From Parachlorella kessleri (taxonomy: Eukaryota; Chlorophyta; Trebouxiophyceae; Chlorellales; Chlorellaceae), in the NCBI GenBank assembly GCA_001598975.1, contig BBXU01000344.1, positions 1 to 20,862 on the forward strand: a stretch of DNA of 20,862 nt, in the 5' to 3' direction. Shown piece after piece: positions 9,325-18,900 of the stretch. Below the pieces are notes generated by a model. That model was not told the DNA's origin and searched no databases. It worked only from the letters and a program-made list of their open reading frames with translations. The translations under genes were made by a program, and so were the position numbers. The first letter of the stretch is position 1, and each line of letters starts with the position of its first letter.

Positions 9325-10510
9325 ATTGCTGCAGTGCAGTACCAAGCCTTGCGTCCAGGGCTACACTTGCTATGAGGATGGTCTTACGACAGCATCGCGG
9401 AGCTTCCCACTGCCGGGCGGGCCAACAAACACTACGAAATCACTACAATCCGTGCCTAAAGTTGTAGCAAGCGGGGCAGACAGGACTGGCATGGCACAGC
9501 AGAGTCCCCGCCCATGTCCCCGCCCGTAAACTCTCATGAACGCAGCGTGCAAGGCAGAATTTGGGAAGCGCGCTTCCATGAGAATCAAGGTTGGCTGGCA
9601 TCTTCGCTTCATCTGTTCAGGAATACAGTAGGTCAGGTGTCAAGTGAGGTTCTAGGGCAAAGTTGATAACGTTGCCACTAGAGGTCGTAGAACTCAAGAA
9701 CTTGCAACAGTTGTGTAGCCCACCAGCGATCACTAGTCTATCTCAAGTGGGGGTCTCGCTCAGTGATGCCGGCCGTGGGAAAGGGACCTGATCAGCCTGG
9801 AGCCCTGTCAGCTGTGGCCAGCCCCACTCACCCCACCTATCAACAACCTGCTGACAATAACTCTGTGCGGCGCTGGGTTGTGGTGAAACGGCAAGCGACC
9901 CTGGCTAACCCGGCTGTTTGCAAAGCGGCTAAGTATAGTCCGCAGCTCTTCGGCCACCGGGCTAGGCATACCCTGCTGTACCCCAGCCGCCAAGTGTCGC
10001 GCGAACCAGCACTCAGCCTATAGGCTGTACACCCAGCGTACCCAGTCGCTGCTGCGCAAGCAAGCTCCATGCCCGAGAGGGCAGTTGCTACACTGTACCA
10101 AGTCCATCCAGTTTGACTACGAATTCAACAAATATCAGAAATGCATGCCGAAACTGGGAACGGACACCTACCAAAGGTAACATTTAACAACATAACATAA
10201 CATACGACACTTCCACCAGACACATCTAATCCGCCGCTTCAAGACAAAGATAGGAAAATGCAGCTTGCCAAGGCAGCCTGCAATGGCAGCACCCTAAGGA
10301 CGGCGCCTCGCAAGGCACCTTGACTTACACCTCTTTCCAGGCCCGACAGCTGGAAATAGTCCTCTGCAGCTAACAACTTGCACCCACAATCTCCTCCCTG
10401 AGACACTGCACCATGTCATGTCCTGCTGGTGGATGCCCTGACCCCACGATGGCGGCCTTCTCTGTACCCCTCAGCCAGCCTCGCCACGGTGGCAGCGCAG
10501 CGCTCGGCTG
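9325..10510. other. Intergenic region between copy B and citrate synthase
   Basis: No gene is supported. One minus-strand frame (9370-9612) contains a short Walker-A-like peptide, described under findings. The part around 10100-10210 is AT-richer than its surroundings and has a run of CATAA units (about 10190-10205). The right end (about 10320-10510) is the presumed 3' untranslated region of citrate synthase. Confidence 0.4.
10325..10329 (-). terminator. Candidate TGTAA polyadenylation signal of citrate synthase
   Basis: TGTAA lies on the minus strand about 180 bases past the citrate synthase stop codon and is the first such match downstream of it. The distance is plausible for an algal 3' untranslated region. 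Confidence 0.4.
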
Positions 10511-13500
10511 CTACTGCCAGTGGGTGCCACTGATCCTGCGCACGTACGCCTTGGACATAGGCACATCACCAAAGTCCTCCGCCCCTGCAGGCGGCTCCGA
10601 GCCACGCTCTGCAAGCGGCCTGTAGGACCGCAGCCACTCTCCCTGCACGACACATTGCCGCCAGCAGCCATAAGTCCTCAGAGCACTCACAGATGCAACT
10701 GATCAGGCAAGACAGGCTCGCTGGGTGCGTACAGCCTTGACATCGTCTAAGCCAGCAGGCTCTGTCAAAACATATGTGGCCACCAACAGAAGGTCATAAG
10801 TACCAATATGCAGCCGGCACCCCAGGCAACCGTTTCAGCGGCTTGTCTTGCGTGGCAAGTAGTGTCCCGGCAATACGTGCCACGCAGTCCTTGCAGCAAC
10901 TCAGTACAACGCAAGCTGCTTGGAGGCGGCATATCAGCACAAGCAAACAAAAAGTGGCTCAACCCACGCAAGTGGACTCACACAGTAGTCCTGCTGCGGC
11001 CGCACGATCTTGGTGTCGGGGTCTGCCAGCGTTTCCCGCCAGTGCGCAAGGTAGCCTGCATAAGAATTGCAGCGACGTTGCGGTTTACAACGTGGGGCTG
11101 TAGCTGAGAAGCCACGGTATCACCAGCCTTGACATTGTGGAGTTGTGAGCGCCGCTGCCTATCTCATAGCGCAGGTGCTGGGCAGGAGCCCTACCCCCCC
11201 ACCAGGGCCACCCGCTGACAAGAGGATCAAATTACTCACCAGTGACTCGCGGGATGGCAAACAGCACCGTGAAGAACTCCGGCAGGAAGCCCATGGCACG
11301 GTACACCAGGCCTGCAGTACAGGTCCAGCAAGCGTAGGTAAGGAGGAACGTCTCCGTGCAAGACGAATCGAGCGGCAGCTTCGTTATAGTGAAGGGGAGG
11401 CCCCAAATAGGCAGTCAACAAGACAAAAATTGGCATTACACAAGACTGGAGAAACATGGGTGCATGAGCCTGCCCAGACCGAGCAGGCTAGGTGAGCATC
11501 TCCAGCCACCACATCCGCGTGTCCTCCCACCGGCCCATCCCCTGATCATGCATACGGCGAGCCATGGAGTTGCAAGCAGCCCCGCCAAGTGAGCGGGTCC
11601 TCAGCAACATCTGTTGTATCCAGCAGCACCCACCTGAGAAGAAGTCCACGTTGGGGTAGAGCTTGCGCTGGATGAAGTACTCATCAGACCGGGCCACACG
11701 CTCTAGCTCCAGAGCGATCTCAATCAGAGGGTCACGCCCTGCAGGAGCAGAAGACACTGTATGGGAGACAATTTGCAGGCCCCATTTTGTAGGATCCAAG
11801 GGGTTCCAGCCTGAGCGCCAATCAACCTGGTGCTCCGACTCCCGACACTTGCAACCACAGGGCATGCATCTACACAGGCAACCCCGCCATCCTGCCTTAA
11901 CTACCGCGCAAGACGGTGGGGACTGCATCACTGATGACGTAATATCAGGCTGTATGCAAGGATGAGGCGGGTGCTTGCCTGCAATCTGGAAGACCTGCTC
12001 TGCCACCTGGCGGATGATCTTGGCGCGCGGGTCGTAGTTCTTGTACACCCTGCATACCAAACAGAGACACTTGCTAGCATGGCCTCAAGGAAATGACCAT
12101 GATTGGGATACACAACATGCCCAGCTGCCACAAGCGACCCGGTTACAGACACTCGCAGCATCCACTCGTCTAACTCCGAACACTAGCTGGGTAAACCCAC
12201 CGACCACACAGACACACTCTGCCAGCCCTGCGCCCCTCCCAGCCACCCACCTGTGCCCAAAGCCAAACATGATCTCCCGCCGGTCCTTCACCGCCTGCAC
12301 AAAGTCGGGCACCGCGTCCACGCTGCCAATGCGCTGCAGCATGCGCAGCACCGCCTCGTTGGCGCCGCCGTGAAGCGGGCCGTACAGCGCGCCAATCGCG
12401 CCCATCACCACTGCAAGGAAGTCCGTAACATAAATTAAGGTTGGATGCCTCGTATAAGGTGTCTATATAAAAAAGACCACACGAAGGTGGCGAGGCAACA
12501 ACTGGGGATTGACATAGTTGGGAAGAGCAGGAGCGCAGCGAGGGGGAAGTGAGAGGAGAAGGGGCCCTTGGTTCCAATGCGCGCCCAGTCAGGTGTGCCT
12601 CAACCCACTCCCTGGGTGGCACACCTGCCCCATACACTTGCCCAAACACCTCTCCATTCAGCACCATACCTCTTCAAATTAGCTCCAGACGTGGGCCCAT
12701 GACCGGCAGCTGTCACCCACCCCCTCCCCGTCTTAGCACGCCCCCTCCCAGCAACACTCGCCTGCTCACCGGGGTACATGTCCTGTCACCTATGTACACG
12801 TCCACCCCTGAAGAGTCCAAAATGCCCTGCTGCCGGCATGGACCTGATCTTCTCTGTTCTATCACAGCCCCTCAGGCCATCCAGTCACACACCCTCCCTC
12901 TAACCTGTGTACACGTCCACGCCTGAGGAGGCCAGGTGCCGCGCTGCCGATGTGGAGCAGTTGAGCTCGTGCTCGGCGTGCAGGAGAAACAGGATGTCGA
13001 GCGCCTTGGCGAGCTTGGGGGAGGGCTTGTAGTCGGCGCGACCGCCAGAGTCCAGCATGTACAGGAAGTTCTGCAGGGCAATGATAAACGAGCATTTCCG
13101 CATCGTACTCACTCAAGCTGGTGGCTGGCTACACATGTACGTGATGGTTGTACCCCCGCATCACGCCCGCTGCTGGCCCAGTCCCCTTGGCCCCTTGTCC
13201 TCAGCACAGAAGCTAGTTGACGCCCTCCCGCCACTCGCAGCTCCCGGCATTGCTATACAGCGGCATTGCAGCGGAAGAGCAGAGCCAGCTCCCACGCTCA
13301 CCTCCGCATAGCCCAGCTTCTGGTTGGGCGGCGCCGGCTTCCTGCCAGAGGCGCGGTGATAGGCATAGGCCGCCAGCGTGGGGATCTTGGCTGCAGCAGC
13401 AGAGCCGGGGTGTGTGTGAGTGTGTATTGAGCATTTGAGGGCAGGATTTAAGCCACCTGCTTCAGCAAGCATCCACATCCACCAAGCACAATGCCACCGA

Positions 13501-15378
13501 AAGGCAGCCAGGCCCTCAACCTTGCACATGCTGCCCCACTAGATGAGCAGCTGTGAGATACGAGGACGGGCCAAGGGGCGCACCATAAGCCCCAGGCACC
13601 CGCACCCCCACCCACCCAGCCCCCACAGTGCGTTCTGCGCTCTTGTTCTGTTGCGCACCTATGAGTCGCACAATCTGCTTGTCCTGCACCTCCTTGGAGT
13701 CGTAGACCTTCTGCCCCATGTAGGCTGGGTTCTACAGTCATGCATGATGGCGACCATGGAACATGCGCATGGCCTGGTATGGAATCTCGCTTGAGATGAC
13801 TCTTCAGAACTTGTGTTAAATCTCATAACTCATTTGGTAACCCCCATCCCATGCCCCGCAGCAAGCTGGTCATGTGTGAGGCAAGAAGGTAGCCTGCACA
13901 TGTGCCTTTGCCTGCAGAGCCCCACCCTGCTGGCGGGCCGATGCCCAACATTGCGTGACTATCAACCGCCAAAATACTTCCAGGGCGTGGGCTGCGGGCA
14001 GAGATACTGTTTACAAGCCCCTGGGTTGTCATTCAAGGGGCACAGCCCGCTCCGTCGCAACAGGCACCCAGGGCGAAACCAGGCTAATACCCACACCCCA
14101 CACACACACACCCTTCTTCCACACCCACCTGCTCTGGGTGGCACGTCGACAGCGCGGCCAGGCCCGTCAGGATGACGCCCATGGGGTGCGCGTCATGCGG
14201 CAGCGCCATGATGGTCTCCTCCACTGCCACCGGCAGCGCAGAGTGGCGCATGACGGCCTCCTCCCAGCGCTTGAGCTGCTCGTCGCTGGGCAGGTGGCCG
14301 TACACCACCAGGTAGGCAACCTGGGATATGACAGAGGATGACCCTGAATTTTGCTATCCCACACACATGGGGAGTGTCATTGCCAGCCAAGCAACTGCAC
14401 CACCCAGAGCAAGCCATGAACTCTCCACAACATGGATGAACCCCTCCAGAGCGAGGGAGCAAGCAGTCAACAATCAAAGAGCCTGTACTGAGGCTATATG
14501 TTGCGGCTGGCCATACCCAGCCATAATCCAAGAGCGCACTGCTGATGCTGGCATGGCAGTGCTTGAGCTCATCGGGATGCCACATGCCTTGCGCAGTGGC
14601 GCCCCACGTTCCTGCCGTGAGTGATCTCTACTAACCTCCAGGAAGCTGGACTTCTCTGCCAGCTCCTCGATGGGGAAGCCCCGGTAGCGCAGGATGCCCT
14701 TGTCGCCATCGATATAGGATACGGAAGACCGGCAGGCGGCAGTGTTGATGTAGCTGCAGGATAGTGGGCGCCAGCCATTTCAGACAGCATGTGGCACTCC
14801 ATATCCAGGCAACTCCAAGCTAGGTGCAAGACTGACTGCTGTGCTGCAGAGGCCATGTGTGTCTCGAAGGCTGACAACAAGGAAGCTAAGTACTGTCTGC
14901 CTCCTTCACAAAGCCGCGGCTGGGCTGATATGCAGGACCCCGTGGGCCTCAGCAGCTATCATACAGCTCACAACTGCGCCAACAGTGCTGGAAGACTTAT
15001 CCGGTCAGGTGCTCGAGGGCCGTGTGCAACACCCAGAGCCTGTACTTTACTACAAACATGCGCTGACAACAGCTAAGCAGCATAGGAGCCATCCCCCACT
15101 CACCCGTTATCGTAAGTCCTCAGGCCCACCCCGTCACCCCCAGCAGTGATTTGCTTGAGGTCCGTGGCCTTGATGTTGCCGTGCTCGTTGATCTTTATCT
15201 CATATCGGTTCCCAGTACGGCTGTCGGTGATACTGAGCGTGCCAGGGCCGCCCCCAGGTGCAGGCCGGTTTGCATCCGTGGCCAGCGTAGGGTGCCGTTC
15301 CACGCCCGAGACCTCGGCAACAAGCGAAGACCCTACTAGGTGCCTCTGCAGCGTAGCTATGCGGTTTGCCACCGACAT
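10511..15378 (-). CDS. Citrate synthase, peroxisomal (glyoxysomal) type
   Basis: The enzyme condenses acetyl-CoA and oxaloacetate to citrate and CoA, feeding the glyoxylate cycle and carbon export from fatty-acid oxidation. Twelve exons splice in frame to 508 residues: 15378-15104, 14753-14636, 14320-14129, 13731-13659, 13390-13302, 13070-12905, 12410-12251, 12049-11979, 11738-11634, 11311-11240, 11055-10982, 10642-10511 (TAG stop). Length matches plant peroxisomal citrate synthases (about 510). Residues near the start, RIATLQRHL, fit the PTS2 consensus R-I-x5-H-L. Catalytic residues are the His in [10 protein letters not shown], the His in [14 protein letters not shown] and the Asp in YPNVDFFSG. 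The conserved PHDAHPMG and [10 protein letters not shown] blocks are also present. The C-terminus (THWQ) has no PTS1 signal. Intron 8 has a GC donor; the others are GT-AG. The start is the first ATG of exon 1. It is transcribed divergently from the stalk-lectin gene. Confidence 0.95.
11739..11978 (-). other. GC-AG intron of citrate synthase (intron 8)
   Basis: The upstream exon ends ATTGCAG and the intron starts GCAAGC. Joining to the acceptor CTGCAG at 11739 gives [11 protein letters not shown], exactly the family sequence. No GT donor nearby keeps the frame and the conserved residues. GC-AG introns are a known minority class of U2 introns. Confidence 0.85.
12789..12956 (-). repeat. Partial duplication of citrate synthase exon 6 end
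   Basis: About 54 bases at 12789-12842, within intron 6, resemble the 3' end and splice donor of exon 6 at 12903-12956 (114 bases apart). They share TGTACACGTCCAC and flanking similarity of roughly 75-80% by eye. The copy contains a donor-like GTGACA but has lost the reading frame through a 1-base indel. Confidence 0.65.
14092..14112 (+). repeat. CA microsatellite in citrate synthase intron 3
   Basis: A short interrupted (CA)n run in the intron between exons 3 and 4. On the transcribed minus strand it reads (GT)n just past the donor of exon 3. Confidence 0.7.
15328..15366 (-). other. PTS2 peroxisomal targeting signal of citrate synthase
   Basis: The N-terminal sequence [14 protein letters not shown] contains the nonapeptide RIATLQRHL. 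It matches (R/K)(L/V/I)x5(H/Q)(L/A) exactly and sits at the usual distance from the start. Mitochondrial citrate synthases lack this signal and align poorly with the [18 protein letters not shown] block that follows, which is typical of the plant peroxisomal and bacterial-like group. Confidence 0.85.
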
Positions 15379-15912
15379 TTGATACCCAGATGTCAGTCCG
15401 CCAGGTAGTCACTGTGTGTGCCCTGATCAATAGCTCAACGATCGGGACAGGTTTCTACAAGCCTTGGTAGAGGTTTGGTAGAGGCCAAGGGCCAGGATGA
15501 TTGGTCTTCCATTCGTAACCCCTAGGTGGCAGCCACGCTGGAATCTTTGGATGCAGAACGGAAACCCCACCTTGACGGGATTTCGGTGAACGACCCAGTC
15601 ACACTCCCTGGGACCGTGGCCTGCAAGCATCTGCACGGTATTTGCGATCTTCTTTTGGGACATGGGCCTCCTTCAAGCTGCCCGACGTTTGGTTCACGGC
15701 TTGAGCTTTGGGAATCCATAAGATTGGTCTTGAACGCACGCCAGGTCTTGGAAGGAGTTTATGGTTGCGGAAGTTGGATAAACGCAGGCACATGTTGTAT
15801 ACATGTCATGGTCGCAAGGGGGCAGATTCATGCATCCACCTGGGAGGGGGCCGAACCTCCGGCATCCCTTACAGCGCAGTCTCCCAAGGGCGGTGTTTAG
15901 GCAGAAGCAAGC
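15379..15912. promoter_or_regulatory. Divergent promoter region between citrate synthase and stalk-lectin gene
   Basis: The 534 bases between the two start codons must hold both 5' untranslated regions and promoters, if both gene starts are right. No clear TATA box was seen. A tandem TTGGTAGAGG (about 15464-15484) lies within a CCTTGG...CCAAGG inverted pair and could be a protein-binding site, but this is speculative. In-frame stops precede both start codons. Confidence 0.5.
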
Positions 15913-18900
15913 ATGGGGTCTGATGAGGAGCTCAGCTTCCGCCCTGTGCTGCAGCCGGGGATGGGTGGCGCCTCCAGACTTGCCACTACAGCAGGCCTAT
16001 CGGCTGTCAGCAGCAGGAGGCCGCTTGCTGCAAGAGAGGAGTACCCTCACGAGAAGGCAAATGGCCAAGCTGCCGCAGCAGCGCAAACAGCCAGCAGTCG
16101 AGCTCCGCCTGCAGAACATGTCCCTTCACGGCCCAACTTGGCGGGCACTTCAGAGAGAGCAGGAGAAGCAGCCAGTGCGCTTGCTGGAGAAGCAAGAGCA
16201 GGGCTGGGAGCTCCTCTTCGGGCTGTAGGTGGGGGTAAGGGACATGTCACGACTGCAGCGATACACGTAAGGCCCTACCCTGCGCACCCAGCCGGCCCCC
16301 ATCCAGCCATTCCAAGAAGCCCGCCTTCCCATGGACCTCGGCTGCTTCACCGCCGGCGGCAGCAGCAGCAGCAGCATGAGGAGCAGCAGGAGCCGACACC
16401 CCTTAGGCAGCGGCAGAGCCAGCAAGAGCCACGGGTACAGCAGCAACGGCAGCTCTCCCAGCTGGCGGCACCCCCGCAGCGACTGCTGGGAGGCGCCGCA
16501 TTAGCCCCTGCAGTGCCCGTATTAGGCAACAGCAGCGCAGCAGGGGCTGCAGTGGGCCCTCAAGGGCAGAGTATTTACACCAGCAATGCCAGCGACCCTC
16601 CACCCCACTCCTTGGCAGCGGCTTCACCCAGCATGAGTAGCGTCCGGATGCCAGACCCGGGGCAGGCCGGGATTCTGGGAAACACAACCCCGGTGGTGCC
16701 TGCACCGCCCCCAGCAGCAGCCGAGGATGAGGTATGGCGGGAAGGAAACAACGCTTCGCACAGCAGCAGCTGGGGGGGACCAGCGCCAGCAGGGGGCGGC
16801 TATGGGGCGGAGCGGGTGCCTCGGGCGTGGCGGCGGCCGGAAGCGTGGCTTGTGGGCTGGGTGCTGCTGGCACTGCTGGTGGCCATGGCGGCAAACCTGG
16901 CAGTGGGAGGTGAGTGGTGGTGGTATGTCTACAGCCTACAACATGTCCTGATGATATATTCGTGACAACTTCGGGGTTGCTGCTGTCAGTGGCGGCAAGC
17001 CCGAAGCTCTCCCATTATGTGGCTAGGCTGGCTATAATGCTATATGCGTTTGCATGGGCTGCCTCCGCTTACCACATTCCAGTGTGGCTTCTGCATGTGC
17101 AATACCCTGCTTCCCTCAAAGTACAAATGGTACAATTTAACATCAACTTGCCATGAAACCCTGCTTTTCTCACTTCCGCAAACTAAGTGCAGTGTGCCCT
17201 GACACCCGTGCATCATATGCCTCCCTGCAGTGACAAACAGGGGGCGCTATCCCGGCAAGCTAGCCAGCGGAGCGGGGCCCAGCCCCCCTCCGCCCTTGCC
17301 ACCCCTACCCCCTGCCCCCTCACAACCCCCACCCCCGCCCATACCCCCGCAGCCGGCTCAGCAGCAGCAACAGCAGCAGCCACCGCCGCCGCCTGATCAG
17401 CCGCCACCAGCAGCACCTACCATCCGCCCCAGTAGGGTTGAACCGTGGCCGACTCCCAGCCTCGTGAGTAGCAGCCCCCCCTGGGCACAGCAGCCTCCCA
17501 ACCACGGTAGCCCCCCTCCACCACCCTTGCCGCCCACCAGGAACACCCCGCCACCCATCCCAGCCCAACCTAGCCCTTCTCCCCCTCCCGCAAGGGGCTT
17601 CTCAAATCCACCTGGCTCACCAGGCTCCCCAGCCCAGCCAGGCAAGCTTCCTGGGGATGGTGTGGCAGGCCGCCACCCCCCGCCGCCCTCCCCACCACCC
17701 AGCCCGCGGTTGGCCTCGCCAACTGAACCAAGGCTCCCGCCCGCTTGGCCGCCTCCCTTGCCCAGCCCTAGGTAAGCTTGGTTACCGCAGCCTGTGACAA
17801 TGGTTTACAGATTATGGCCCTGACATCTCGTGTGTCCCATGCCTGTGACAATGGTTTACAGATTATGGCCCTGACATCTCGTGTGTCCCATAAACCAATG
17901 GCACCGTCCCTAAACAGAATATGGGCTTGCCGGCGTCCGTCTGGTGTGGAGGGAGGGGCAGCTTTGTCGCAGTATGTGTCGTGGAGGACATCGTGCACTG
18001 CTAATGCGGAAAAGGGGAAGGGGGCACCACTTTGTCATTGGTTGCGCCTGCCACCCCCGCCTGCCTCGTTGAGAAATGGGGATTCACAGCATGCGAGACG
18101 ATAATGTCTCGGTCCTCACGAGGCTGTACTCTGTGCCCTCTTGCTTCACTGCAGGCCGGCGCCTGCCTCCCCAAGGAGTCAGCCACCACCTAGCCCCTCC
18201 CGCCGCCCAGCCGGCCCCCACCCAGGGTCTCCACGCACCCCGCCCCCCTCGCCGCGGTCGCCGCCACCGCCGCCGCCTCCCCTCCCGCGTCCCCCGCCCC
18301 CGCCCTCGCCGCCCAAGCTCCTGGGGCCACCGCCCCAGAAGCACATGGCCCCGCCGCCGCCACCCCGACGTGCCCCAATGGCGCCCCCGCCACGCCAGCG
18401 GCCCATTGCACCTCCTGCCCCCCGGGCAACTACCCTGTCGCCCCCGCCTCCTCTGGTGAGGCGGCCGCCTCCGTCTGTAAGGCGCTCACCGCCACCTCCA
18501 CCACCGCGGAAGGTGCCTCCACCCCTGAGGCCTCCCTTACGCCCCCCTCCAAGGGCAGTGCTGTCACCGCCGCCACCGCCGCGACGGCCGCCACCAAGGG
18601 CAGTGCTCTCACCGCCGCCGCCCCCGCCTCGGCGGCCGCCACCGGCTCCGCTGCCACGCCCCAGCCCGCGCCTGCCACCTCCCCCGCTCCCGAAGCCCAG
18701 CCCACGCCTGCCGCCTTCACCGCTCCCAAAGCCCAGCCCGCCGCGGCAGCTGCCGCCGTCCCCACCCCAGCCCACCCCTGGTGAGCTCCACACACCCACT
18801 CTAGGCCACCCTGGTGCGAGTTTTGCATGTCGCTCTCCCACTGTCACGGCCTCCATGTCCCGGCCATGCGCTTAGCCGGCCTTCTCATCCTGGTTGCTGT

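Noticed and set aside
10765..10971. Minus-strand frame as an alternative exon of citrate synthase
   Set aside because: Its residues do not match the family, whereas exon 12 at 10642-10511 gives the expected [13 protein letters not shown] ending in phase with exon 11.
16007..16529. Minus-strand Cys/Leu-rich frames opposite exon 1 of the stalk-lectin gene
   Set aside because: They reflect CAG/GCA-rich coding sequence on the plus strand, and no motif or splice structure was found.
17768..17998. Minus-strand frame with a 17-residue perfect repeat
   Set aside because: The repeat is the translation of the 51-bp intronic duplication, and the frame lies within an intron of a well-supported gene.
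18179..18856. Minus-strand Gly-rich frame of 225 residues and other Ala/Gly-rich frames
   Set aside because: These are shadows of the Pro-codon-rich exon 3 on the plus strand (CCN read in reverse gives Gly and Arg codons). The plus-strand exons join in phase and continue into a recognisable domain.
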